Assembly: GCA_000181795.3 (NCBI GenBank)
Contig: CM012955.1
Span: forward strand, 15,116,407 to 15,180,406
From: Trichinella spiralis
Taxonomy: Eukaryota; Nematoda; Enoplea; Trichinellida; Trichinellidae
Reading direction: 5' to 3'
DNA: 64,000 nt
A program made the position numbers and the translations under genes. This document shows, piece by piece, positions 1 to 11,800 of the stretch. The notes below the pieces were generated by a model. That model searched no databases. It worked only from the letters and a program-made list of their open reading frames with translations, and was not told the origin of the DNA. How positions within the stretch are numbered: position 1 is the stretch's first letter; each line of letters opens with the position of its first letter.

Positions 1-1484
1 TGTCCCTTTTGCCGTTCGCATTTCTCTTTGAACGTTTCATATTCAATCCTAGTATACTTGTAGTGATCGCAAACTACAAAGTCCTCTTTGGTCTCCTTGC
101 AACATGAATCTTCCGCTCCATCGCAACTTTCATCTTCTGATACCATATCCAGCGTAGGACGATACCTATTGGAAACAACTTTACCACACGTTTGTGATAC
201 AATGGACCACTCAGTCCATGTTCCTGCGCAAGGGCACAAGCATGATTCTCCGTAATTTCGTTCTTCACAGTCCCTTCCATAGGGATGTTCTTTTTCAGAT
301 ATCACTTCGTAAGTGAATTCTTTACAATCTCCGGCTTCCAATAAATAAGTACAGTTTTCAACTCTAGTTTCGTTGCAATCCGTGTATTCGTCGTTCTGAC
401 AAATAAATACATCACATTTCATGTCATCACAGTCGTATATATGGTCGTTTGATAGATTCCATGTTAAGAATGTTGAATTTAAAAGTAAACATCGGCAATA
501 ACTGTCGTGCGACAAGTCAGGAAAATTAGCAAGAAGTGTGCTTTCATATGTGAGCACGGAAACTCTTTCATCACAATCAGTATTATTACAACACCCCTTC
601 TCCGCACATTTAAACAACATACCGTCAACTGTACCATTTCCGTTAGATATGTATTCATACGGATAACCATCACATGATAGTCTCTCGGTTTGCCCGCACT
701 TTTCAACATGAACATTTTTCTTCATTGTAATATTGTTTTCAAAGATTCGGACCCCAGGATGTATTAGAATATTCGATGCTACAGCTTGTTTAAAATTGAC
801 ACCATCAAGCATTTGCAATTTCTGAGAATCAGTGAAAGACAGTAGTTTTCCGCCTTTGAAGGAACTCGCACAGAATCGATGTAAATCCTCGATAGTGACT
901 TGTCCATAGAATTTTTTCACTTCGAACATATCGACTACTGTTAGGCATCCGCCATCATCTAATTTTCTTCCTCCATAATTATCCCACGTGCTGGAAACCG
1001 GGCAACCTCCATCAGCACTTCCTCCCATAAGTAAACAGATTACTGACACGACCAGTGAAACTTTAGTCACCGCCATCAGCACAGTCTAAAAATATTCTGT
1101 TTAAATATCAAATATGTGATGATTTCTAGATGAATAAAATAAACTGCATCTGAAACTGATGAAAGTATTAACGGGACTTTATTAAACAATAAATGTTTCG
1201 CTTCTAATCAAATAAAAGTTTACCATCAGAAATTCAACTGAAGTAAAGCTTTAGAAAAATATAAATATTCAGCGGTTTTGAAAAAAAGCCTAGTTTATTA
1301 TAAGTACATTTATAGAAAAATTGCACTGTAGAACAAATTCAGGTCAATCAACAAAGAAATTAATAAATTAGAAATGGAATAATTTCTTTCTCTCAGTAAC
1401 CATGATTATTTATTCATCAAGATATCTAAAAATACTACTTACCAAATTTGATCGGAGAGAACTTAGGCAAAAAAGACACTTCAT
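1..1484 (-). CDS. Secreted cysteine-rich protein with thrombospondin-1-like segment (partial at window edge)
   Basis: A minus-strand frame stays open from 1085 to the window edge (about 360 codons) and is rich in cysteine. An upstream exon (1484-1443, 14 codons) ends in a strong donor (gtaagt) and joins in frame across an intron (1086-1442). The protein could therefore start at ATG 1484 or at ATG 1076. The inner start gives a convincing signal peptide: MAVTKV, then a hydrophobic run ending around Gly-Gly-Ser-Ala. The mature part has roughly 30 cysteines, CC pairs, several N-glycosylation sequons, and near the edge a WTEWS...CG segment resembling a thrombospondin type 1 repeat. I do not recognise the family. 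It is probably extracellular. The C-terminus lies outside the window, so length and function cannot be judged. Confidence 0.75.
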
Positions 1485-2044
1485 CGCAGTCAAAACGAGA
1501 AAATAATGAAATCTTGTTATATCATGCCATTTATAATGAAGACACTTTAAAATATAAGATACATTTTAAAGAGCCTTTTAAAGTTCATTGTTTAAAGTTC
1601 CTTTCACAAGTTTAAACATTTTTGTTAAATTCAAATTACATGATTTTGAAAAAATATGATTTGTCTTCAATGTTTATTGGTATGAAAAAATAAAAACAAC
1701 GGTGTTTAACGTATTTTTACAATTTTCAAAATTATTTACAAATTTTTCAAGTTACCAACCTATATTTAAAGAAAATCAAGTTCATTTATTGACAACAAGT
1801 TAGATTGAAAATTGAAGATCGTTTCGTTTCACGATCGCGAAACGTGTGCAAATATCGTTTCTCTCAACAACTTCATATTGCAGCGTTTTCCTATAAAATA
1901 AAAAACAGGTAATTGTAAGATCTAGGTCACTTCTAAATCAAGTACTTAACTACAACAGACGCACATACATACACACACACACCAAGAAAGCACAACAACA
2001 TCCATACTGTATTTATCAGATATTCATGTGCAGTTCTTTTTTTA
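1485..2044. other. Intergenic, AT-rich
   Basis: No coding exon is visible. There is a short (CA)n tract near 1970 and otherwise AT-rich sequence between the secreted-protein gene and the gypsy remnant. The promoter of the secreted-protein gene should lie here. Confidence 0.5.
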
Positions 2045-2225
2045 ACAGCTTAAGTACATATGCTACATCTTCTTTTTCGCTTTCTCTTTTTTTGAGTTGG
2101 GAATATTCTGCAGTTTTGCCATTTTTCGGAGTGTAGCGCTTGCGACTGCTGCGTCTCAGATTTTCTTCGTTTAATGTACTATTTTGCTGTCTTCTTATTT
2201 CTGCGTCATTCTCCTTGGATCGGTT

Positions 2226-3080
2226 TTACTCATCCAGAGCGCCATTTTGCTTTCTGTGTTGATCCGCATGCTTCCGTTTTCTTTTTCCTGCCACGAGTAC
2301 TTCATAAGACAATTTTCCTTTCTGATGATCTGTGATTCCTGGGCTCCATCCTCTATTCAGCTCATTCTTTATCCACACTTCTTCTCCTATAATTCTGAAT
2401 TCTCTGCTCTTGCTTTTCCAATCCTGATACATTTTCTGCTTCCATATTTCGATGTCACGTTTGGTGTTCAAATCCGGTTTAATTCTGTCAAACAATGTCG
2501 GTAATCTTTTTCCCACATGTAATTATGCCGGAGATCGTCTTGTTCTCTTGTGTGGTGTATTCCTGTATGATGATAATAATTTCTGAACTCACCTACTTAT
2601 CTCACTGAACACTTACTGAACTCATGTAATTTCTCAGTTAGAGCTTTTGTTGTTATTGTTTTCATCATTTTGACTTCAGGCCATTTGGAATACGCGTTAA
2701 TTCCTATCATCCATTGTCTTTCTTGACTAGGCCCTGTACAATCCGGATGAATTCATGTCCATGGTTTTGACGGTGTATTCCAGGAGAGTAGTGGTGTTTC
2801 CTATTCATTTTCTCGATTCTCTTGGTATGGATAACAGTTTTCCACAAACATTTCAATATCTCGTTCACAGTTCACCCACCAGATATAATATCTCGTGAGC
2901 GCTTTCACGGCTGCTATGTTATGCCAGGATGTCCTTCATGTTGCAGTTTCATAATTTCCCTTCTGAGTGTTTCTAGAATTATAATTTTTCCTGCCTTTAA
3001 TAACAATTCATTTTCTTCTGCAATATCTTCACGTACTTGGCAGAATTGTTTAACTTCCCTATCGATTTTTTTCTAGCCAG
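2226..3080 (-). pseudogene. Gypsy integrase remnant
   Basis: Fragments of an integrase core are readable around 2775-2620: a PWT-stop-IHPDCTGP block, then INAYSKWPEV, the usual gypsy DAYSKWPEV block with Asp changed to Asn. The stop between PWT and IH is visible in the sequence. The 2516-2226 frame holds the C-terminal domain (GEEVWIKNE, GWSPG, SYEVLV and a terminal basic HADQHRKQ). The Asp-to-Asn change and the stops indicate an inactive copy. Confidence 0.7.
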
Positions 3081-3328
3081 TTGTCTCCAATGCATTTTTT
3101 TACTTCTCTTAGTACCTTTTCTTGTGCTCTTCTTCGAATTTTTCCTTTTCTGAAAGCCACAGGTCATCTAACTTCGTCATATTTATTCTTTTAATTTCTC
3201 TGTTCACCACTGTGTATGGTTCTCTGTTTGCATCGGCAGTCTGGACAATGCATCAGCGCAATAGTTTTGTTTCCCCTTCCGATATTCTATTTTATAATCC
3301 TAAACAGATAATACGAGTTTCCATCGTT

Positions 3329-3703
3329 TTAAGCGATTGTTAATGATTTTTTTAAATTGCGTTTTTTGCGAAATATTCGTACCAACGGACGGTGGTCTGT
3401 CATTAACAAAAATTGTCTTCCATACACGTACTGATGGAATTTCCGTACGCTAAAGAGTAAAGCTAAGGCTTCTCTATCAATTGGTGCATACACGTTTTTT
3501 GCTCCTGATGGCGTCTGTGGTGCAAAAGCAATTGGTTTTTCTGTTCCATCAAGGAAACGTTCGAATAACCCAGCTCCCAAGCCTCTCTCAGAAGCATCAC
3601 AAGTGAATACCAATGGTACCTTTGGGTCGTATGGTACTAATGAGCTTTTTTGTGTTACTAATTCCTTTATTTTTTTAAAATCTTGTTCTTCTTTTTCTGA
3701 CAA
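3329..3703 (-). pseudogene. Gypsy RNase H fragment
   Basis: The frame contains FTCDASERGLGAGLF, the first acidic site of gypsy RNase H, then APIDREALALLFSVRKFHQY (the conserved E-x-EAL-type segment) and LMTDHRPL (the second Asp and His). It follows the RT/connection block after a stop codon and is part of the same decayed element. Confidence 0.85.
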
Positions 3704-3881
3704 TTTTTATATCTTTTTTGCACCAGTTAACTGATGCAAGCGGGCACATGTTCCATGCAGTTGAGGGATAAATTTTTCTAAGAAATTTACTGCTCCCAAA
3801 AAGGTACGTCGCTCTTTAACATTCTTCGGAGAAGTTGTTTCCGCAATTGCTTCAACCCGTTCCATCGTCGGGTGGATACCA

Positions 3882-4616
3882 TCAGCGTAAATTCGATAAC
3901 TGAAATACGTAACTGATTTTTAAATAATTACATTTGTTTTTATGCGTTTTCAATTCGACTTTGCGAAGTTTTTGGAAAACGTTTCTCACGTTTTCTAAAT
4001 GCTCACTTCTGTTTTCCCCAGTTATGATTACGTCATCCAGATATATTCCAGCATTGGCGACTGTTGCCAACAAATTTTCCATATACCTCTTATAAATTGC
4101 TGGTGCCGAAGTTATTCCAAATGGCAACCTTTTATATTGAAAATAGCCAATGTGAGTCATAGGGTACTTTTGAGATTTTTCATCTACAAGCATTTGTAGG
4201 AATGCATCCTTCAAGTCAATGGTAGAAAATTCTTGCCCACTGACCAACTTCGTGGTGAGTTCTTCAAATATCGGTAGCAAATGTGATTCCGGCAACAGGT
4301 TTGGGTTGATAGTGGCTCTAAAATTTCCACAGATTCTTACGTTACCGTTTCTTTTATCAATGCAGACAACTGGTGTCGCCCATTTTAATGGCGTTGCTGC
4401 TGGATCCACTGATTCTGACATTCCTTCTTTAACCAGCCGTTGAACTTCTGCTTCCACTGGTTTCTTTAGTTGAAACGCAATTCTTTTAGCATTAAATGTT
4501 TTCGGTTCCGCTCTGGGTTTAACATGCAGTGTCGCCCGTGTATTTTTGACTGTTCCAATATTTTCATCGAATAAGTCGAAAAACTCATTCAATAATTTTT
4601 CTTGGATGTTGTCCAT
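3882..4616 (-). pseudogene. Gypsy reverse transcriptase fragment
   Basis: The 244-codon frame carries the RT landmarks: WATPVVCIDK, an RICGNFR motif, FSTIDLKDAF, LPFGITSAPAI, and the catalytic box YLDDVII. The true connection-domain sequence (GIHPTMERVEAI and on) continues in another frame from about 3915, so there is a frameshift. An in-frame TAA (about 3706) precedes the RNase H block. The gene is therefore broken. Confidence 0.85.
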
Positions 4617-4740
4617 ATTTGGTTCTTCAACTGTTGGTTCCCTGTTGACCGTTGCAGAAAAAGCGTGCTGATCAAGATCCTAAAGTTCACAATCCTGTTT
4701 CGTGTAGAACAACATTTGTACACATGCGAAATATTAGATG

Positions 4741-5282
4741 CAAAATAGCCCAGTGTGAGCATGTTTTATTGCACTTTTGAAAATGGTGTAGCTATTGGCT
4801 GACATGGTAGAACTAGCATGGTTTATAGCAAAAGTAAAGTGGTCCAACTGTGCCGCTCAAGAAGTAAAGCAAAACTGAAAGCTGCCAATGAGTGTGAAAA
4901 AAGTCAACTGTCATTATTCAACACAGCTCATTGGATAATAGTTTTTTTCGTCGATAGCAAACAACAAGGTTATTCATTTAAATTTATTTTAATTTTCAAA
5001 CGTAATATAGTCAATATAAGTACAAATGTAGAAGAACATATGGAAAATATGAATTAAACAAGACATATTATTATTATTATTATTATTATTTCACCAACAT
5101 TACGTTAAAACTGTTATCTTAAATGTTATTTTAAGTGTTACATGCAGATGATGAGTAACATTAAACAGGGAATTAAAATCTAAGTTATTCCCGTAAATTG
5201 AATTTCTTTGTCAAGAATCGACATACATCTTTCTAAATTAAATGAAAATAAATTATTTTAAAAATTTCAGTACAATGCTAAA
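4741..5282. other. Intergenic, no gene seen
   Basis: AT-rich sequence with a short (ATT)n tract near 5070-5090. Short frames here look accidental. It separates the gypsy remnant from the 3' end of the phosphatase gene. Confidence 0.5.
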
Positions 5283-6236
5283 CTATACTTCTTCTGTCAA
5301 CTCCATTATCAGTTTTTCCATTTTCACCAGCTCTGTGTCATCTTCTTGTCCAGTCCAGGGACGTATTAGTATCCCATTGTGAGGCTATAGCATTGAAAAA
5401 AGTTAATTCAACCAGTCGAATTGTAATCTGTGCACCATTTGGTTACCTGAAACAGAAACGACTGCGTTCTGTCATCGATCAGGACTGTTCGTTTCAAATC
5501 AGCCCCAGTTTTTGCAAGATCTTTTCCGTACAAATTACAATACTTGGTGCAGCTATTTCTGCTGAAGACCTCGCTGTAAAGATATGGAAGAAATAAGATT
5601 ATAGAATTTTCTCACAAAATTGGTTTGAAAACAGCTTGTAAAATGTCACATCAGATTATTACTCAAAATATTCCCCATTTGGATCAATAAGATTACGAAT
5701 TTCATTTACATACGACTCGCTACCGAAACTGAATACCATTATGGTACAGAATTGCCGTATGTTTTTCAACAGCGTATCGCAATAGGGCCGGATTGCCGTG
5801 TATGCCTGAAAATAGTTTGGAATTTTGGTAATTTTGAAAAATACATTTTGCATATTTACCTTTCCCGACGCTAGACGCTGCTGTGCAGGCAACAGCTTTT
5901 CCTTGCTTGAATAAATCAACGTCCAATCCTTAAAAAATGAAATGTTAACAGCATTTTCGAATTTCGGTAACCTATTCAATCTAGGTAATTCACCAAATCA
6001 AAAACCACTGTCAATTTTGGAATTTCTGCTGACGATGAAACGGACTTTACGCAGGGTTGCATCCAATAATCAGGGGTCTTATTTTTTGCAAAATTACCCC
6101 GCAACTGGGCTTCTGAGAATCTGTCCAAAGCCTTTTTATCTTCGGATGGATCAGTCTGATGCGGGCCCTGCGATGTACCAACTTCCTCGTCAGGCTTGTT
6201 TTTTTCGCGTTTGTCTTCTGAATAATTTTCTGACAT
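5283..6236 (-). CDS. FCP1/NIF-homology (CTD small phosphatase-like) protein
   Basis: Five exons splice in frame: 6236-5994, 5928-5860, 5805-5663, 5573-5447 and 5384-5283 (227 aa). FCPH-domain phosphatases are HAD-fold enzymes that remove phosphate from serine or threonine, for example on the RNA polymerase II tail, through a DxDxT nucleophile motif. Here that motif is DLDWT (residues 80-84), assembled across the first intron, with LTVVFDL just before it. Further family landmarks follow: AIRPYCDTLL, VFSFGSESYV, IDPNGEYF, then VLIDDRTQSF and the C-terminal PHNGILIRPW motif. The first 75 residues are charged and unlike any domain I know. Whether it is nuclear (SCP/FCP1-like) or a TIM50 relative is unclear; the intact DxDxT favours an active phosphatase. 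A strong donor at 6435/6434 suggests a non-coding 5' exon. Confidence 0.88.
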
Positions 6237-7750
6237 TTTCTTTTTAACAACTGCACAGTTACACAGGTTTTATTCTCGTCACACGTTTATTTCGGGCAAC
6301 AGTTCCTGAGAGTAACGTTTGATTATGTATGAACTGCAGAACTGTGTTCGAGTGATAGCGATTAAACTTTCAGTTTAACTGTATGTATGCTTGAATAATA
6401 ATTAATCTGAAAGTTAAATTGGAGTTGCACTTACCTGAGAAGACTTAGCAGGAGAAAGGTGGCGAACAGTTGATCGCGGTTTGTGAAAATAACTGTGATA
6501 AAATAAAACAGTTCACTGCATTTTCAAAATTTTAAACTTTAAACGTAAATTTTAAAATCGTTACTTAAAGTGTTACTGAAAATTTATAATAATGAATTTT
6601 CAAATATTGCAGTTGAACTTTTTTTAATTTTTTATTTATAATAAATTTTTGAAACATATTTGGTTTATATTTTGAAAATTCAAATCAAAATTTCACACGT
6701 TTCTCCCTAAATTACAGAAAATTTCAAAAATTACAAGCACACACACACACTTGTACATATACTGTTCGTTGTTTTTTGAAAATTTTAAATGTTTTACAGA
6801 TAAATTAATTTATGAAAAGTAACTCAAACAAGGTAATCAGCGTCAGTTGGTAAATTTTCTGCATATTATGACGCCAGCTATTGTTGCTTTGTGGTTGCTG
6901 GCCTTTTCGTCAGCTTTGCTTGGCAAAAGGAACACCGACCGAGTCACACAGCTGGTAGTAGTCGTTACCTGAAAATGCCTGATCAACTTTGAAGAATGAA
7001 TCAACGGTGGAGATGATGAAATAACAAAATTTATCGCATTTATTTCATGCGCAGAGAGAGAAATGAACGTCGAACAAAATGAACGAATTCATTATATAAA
7101 ATTTATCCAATACTCACACGTTGAACAGCAGCTGACGCACGGCAGGCTTTTGGCTGTATCAAACCGTTAAGCACCACATTAATTACACTTTCACTGGGTA
7201 GCCAGTCGTTGCGCTGAAGTAGAGCAATTATTGGCAATTCATGAACAACTGCCGCAAGCTATTTTTCTCCTTTTTTGTATTTCGCAATAAAACAAGCAAT
7301 TTCTTTTTTTACTTGCACTTCTCTTGTCGAAGACAAGCAAAAATTGACACTGCCACTGTTGTAGTTGTTGCTTTTTCAAATTCTATTCAAATTCCACAAA
7401 GCAAATTGACACACTGCTTGATGATTCATTCATTCGATTAATTTCTTCACCAGAATTATAAATTTGAAAAAGATTTTTCACCGCCCATGAGAAACAAATA
7501 ATAACTGAATTGTACAGTAAAATTACAGTACAGTGAAAGCATAACAAACAAAATAAATAAAGCAATTTTGTCAATTAAATTACAATCAGAAAAAAAATGT
7601 GAATTCAAACTTCTTCCGCATGCACAGATTTATTCACCTGAACGCACAGTTTCATTCAATTCAATTCAATTTGGAACATACTTATTATATTGGCTGGTTG
7701 TTTTGAACGATGCTAGAAACAATCACAATAAAAAGTATTTTTGAAAAAAA
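6237..7750. other. 5' region of phosphatase gene / intergenic
   Basis: It contains a minus-strand splice donor (exon end 6435, then gtaagt), probably the end of a non-coding first exon of the phosphatase gene, and a (CA)n tract near 6741. GGGTAGCCAGT at 7196-7206 recurs elsewhere in the window. No coding exon was recognised; the remaining frames look like chance. Confidence 0.45.
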
Positions 7751-8775
7751 TTACGCTTCAAACAGTTGCTTGACAAAATATTCCATTTCTTCAACTTTGC
7801 ACGGATGATTATGATCCTCGGACAAAGTATCCATCTCGGGCACATACTGCTCATCGTTTAAGTCAATGTCCGGCGCATGCATCACCGGTCGCCGCTGTTC
7901 ACATAAACATGAAGGTGTGCTGTCTTGTTCATTTCTGGATAGAAGAGATCCCATCCAATCCCTTTTTCTTTCACCATTCTTCTGATTTATTCCGAATGCT
8001 ATTTAAAAACAAACAAACAAACAAAAAAATAAAACTGCTTAAATCAATAGTAAACTAACTGTTCAGCATTTCTGCAATGAATTTAGTTGGACTAACTCAA
8101 CAATAGCTCAAGTAACAGATAACCATCACCTTTTCCAGAAATATTATAACCCAATGTTATTATAACTCACCTCTGGCATATCTGTCTTCATCACGTGTTA
8201 CATTCAATTTCCACAGCTTTTCATAACTATCCACTAATGAAGCCAGCAGTTTTATAGGCGGCATTTCAATACCTTCAAATGCAATCCTGAAAGGAAAAAT
8301 TAGTCAGACAAAATTGAAAAGAAAAAATTAATTAATTAAAATCATAATTTTTCCCTTCAAATCCCATCCTGCATTCAAAAATAAAGTAATATTTTCTCCA
8401 CCACATTAAAATTAACAAAGCAATAATTGAAAGAAAGAAAATCAGAAAAAACAAATTTTGCACAGCATATATGACGCAATTTACCAACTGACGTACTAGA
8501 AAGTTTCAGAGACTGAACAGAACAGAGAAAAGTGTACAACTGACTTGGAAATCACATTCTTCGGCATGCATGGTATACTGCATGCATTTGATTCATTCAT
8601 TTTCATTCAGTGATTATGAATTATACATATGCATATATATACAATACTGTAAAAATGATAACAGCTAATTTGAATGAGAAAAAAATTCTACCAGAGGATA
8701 ATCAAATAAAAAAACAACGCTATAGCTACGAATATTTTCCCACATAATAAATAAATAAATAAATTCAATAAAAAA

Positions 8776-8826
<51 letters not shown>

Positions 8827-11800
8827 GAAAAAAATAATGAAATTCTACTTCTGGAAACTGAGAGCGACGAGCAAAGGATGTTCCGTATCAAACATCATAC
8901 GTGCCATTCTTCTCCTTTGAATGTTGGTTATTTTTACTGCAGAAAGGGGAATAAAAAATAATTTCAGTTTAAATTTATTTTCAAAAAAAACACTCGCAAA
9001 AAATTACATTCTTTGGATTTGAACAACGTGTACAACCAAAGCCAATGCATGGTTTTCCAACGAATCACCGGCCGTCGGGAAATGCGAAGCCGCAGTGCAG
9101 TTTTCCTTACCAACGAGGACAACAAATAATCGATCAAGTCGAATTTTACCAAACAATCCAACACTGGAAACCAAGCTTGAAACACATTTCTCCTCATCAC
9201 TTTGTTCATTCTCATTGAGTCTAAAAAATGAAAATATTTGTTTAAAAAAAACAAAGTAAAAAAGTGAAATTTTAATAATTTCTCTGTTTCACTGTTATTT
9301 GTTTATTTTTGCACATTTTACAATGCAGAATAAAAAAAAATTCTAACTGACTCTACTTACCCGCGGTTGCAAACCAGTGCACTACGGCTAATTTACTCAT
9401 GAACAATTTCAATCTGAGTAGCACATTTACAACCTCGTAGCTGAAAAAAATTTGCATAAATCATTAATTCTATTCAATTTCAGTATCCAAAATACAACAA
9501 CAACAACAACCGATTATTTTTCTTACCCATCAACTGAACAGTACAAATACAACCTAGGTAATATAAGTTCCATGCCGTAATCATCAGGATTGCTCATGAC
9601 AAATTCCATAACACTGCGGCAGTGGAAAGTCTACGAGAAGAGAGAAACAAAAAGAGAACATTACCAACATTGAAAATTTGCATAAATTGTGAAAAAAGTT
9701 GTCTGGAAAAAATCACCAACTTACAACGATTCTCTTTTTAATGAATATTTTCAACAATTTTTGAATTCTCTGGGACATCATTGGGATCTTTTTGGGCGCG
9801 GTGCAAATTTTCGGATTCACTTCAACACTCCAACAATTTTCCTGAGAACCAATTCAAAAAAATAATTATTAAAAATATGACAACAATAAAAAAAACAGAA
9901 GAAAACAGCATTCAAAGAGAAACAATTACCAGCAGCCAACGAAAGCAAAATTCCGCCGCCACACGCAGCTCGGCCAAAGAGGGCAAATTTGTGTGTGTCG
10001 CTCTGTGTCGAACTCTTACAACCCATGCCGGAATGTTAAACTTGAGAGGCAAAGAAAAAAAAATTAATAAGAATTATTAGCAATTTTTTATAAAACAACA
10101 ACAACAACAACAACCTTGCTCAACGCTTTCATCAACGATTTGTACGCCTTCCTACGTGACTGGGCAATTTCATTGATATAATTGATACACCTTGAATGAT
10201 ACAAAAATCAGAATTAAAAAAAAACTTTACCTTTAAACAATTATTCCGTGTGTAAATTAACAATTTTTGCAACTGTAAATTATGAGTAAAAATTTGAAAA
10301 TGGATTATGAAATGTAATTTTCCATCTTTTCCAACAAATTAAATTGCCAACTGAACTGAACAAGCATCTCTGTCTAATCACGTTATTTTAATACATATAT
10401 GTATATGTATGTATGTATGTATGTATGTATGAATGTATATATTCATTTACTTATTCATTTATTTATTTATTTTTAGTTGGATTTGAGCAGAATAAAGAAG
10501 TGAAAATTTGTCAAAACCATTATTCTCGTGTGCAAAAAAAAATCTTCAACTACCGTTGAATAACTATATGCTGAGCAAAAAATTAATAAATAATTTTTCT
10601 CTGTTCATCAACAATAAATAACTGAACAGCTGTTTTCCAACTGTTCCACACCACAGATGGAAAGATAAAAAAACGAAAGATAGAGACGTCTAAATTGAAT
10701 AAAATGCACCTGGAAAATCGACTTAAGAATGTGGAAATCGCTGGCCGTATATTTCAAAAAATCACTACTGACGTTGTCCAAAAGCAGTTCATCCGTCTTA
10801 TTCAACCAAGTCAACTTTTGATTTCTGTCTGAACTGAAAGAAAAAAAAATATCCGCCTCTCGTCTTCGGATATTTTCCCCCATCACTTTCAATATTCGCA
10901 CGTTTTCTTCAAAAAGCCTAATCACAAACTGTCAACATTGTCGGAATATATTTTCACCAATTTTCCCCATAATCTCAACCAACGATCTATTAATCGAAAA
11001 ATAGAGCAAATCAAACAACCACACATTCAACAAGCAACAGCTTCGTTCAATTCATCTTTTTCGCATCAAAACCAAAGCAAACAACAAAATTCCAATCTCC
11101 GAAGAACAAATAACAATTTATTTTAAAAAGACAAAAATAAATTAATTATATATATATATACATCAATTCTGAGAAACGCCATTTTCTTTTTGTTGAATGA
11201 ATATTCGTTAATTTTCTTTCTTTTCTAACTAACTTTATCGGTCAGTTGTTGAAGAAATTCTCTACTCCTTTGTTATGGATCTATTTTTGCATGCATGTAT
11301 GCGTATTAATAATTGGCAAAAAACTGTATACTGTTGGATGACTTGCAAATAAAATAAAAACACACATATGTATATTTACATTTATGCGTGCATGTACGCA
11401 TGTATGTATGTATGTGTGTGTGTATGTATGTGTGTATTGGTAATGTCAAGCTTTACATCGTGAGATGCTTTTGAAGCATCAGAGCTTGTCGTCGATTGAT
11501 CATCACCGTTGGACGTGTCGCATTACGACAAGCTTTGAAGATGTTTCAGCTCAGCTCAGCCGGGCCTGGTCGGCATTGATCAATTTACCAGAAGTGTCCG
11601 TCAAATGGCAATTTTCCAAACTCAACCGATGAGACCACTCACATCTGCAAGGTAAACAGACTGGCCGGTCCAAATTCAATTCATCCCAAAGATTAGGAGT
11701 ACACAGCCAGAGGCGACAAGCTCTCAAATGGCCTATTGAAACAACATGCCCCGGCCCGTCGTGGCAAATTGCAAGTGGCCGCAAAAGAAGTGCCAGCAAT

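Larger units (their letters stand above)
2045..4740 (-). mobile_element. Ty3/gypsy LTR retrotransposon remnant (pol only)
   Basis: Read on the minus strand, the pol domains follow the Ty3/gypsy order: reverse transcriptase (about 4616-3915), connection (about 3915-3710), RNase H (3703-3329), integrase core (around 2775-2620), and a C-terminal integrase tail (2516-2226) continuing to a basic LRRSSRKRYTPK-like end near 2090. Frameshifts and stops separate these blocks. Gag and most of the protease are missing, and I see no LTRs, so the copy is truncated and dead. Integrase after RNase H is the gypsy rather than copia order. No env-like gene is visible. Confidence 0.85.

Noticed and set aside
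2226-2504. Plus-strand frames over the retroelement (2184-2504, 2822-3343, 3999-4443)
   Set aside because: They are shadows of the minus-strand gypsy pol.
10608-10925. 105-codon frame first taken as the N-terminus of LAS1
   Set aside because: The exons at 21017-20925 and 20720-20571 align far better to LAS1 (LWKLSFGRKLPHVV, LYALAVTR) and join exon 10190-10115 in phase, so this frame is kept only as a possible alternative exon.
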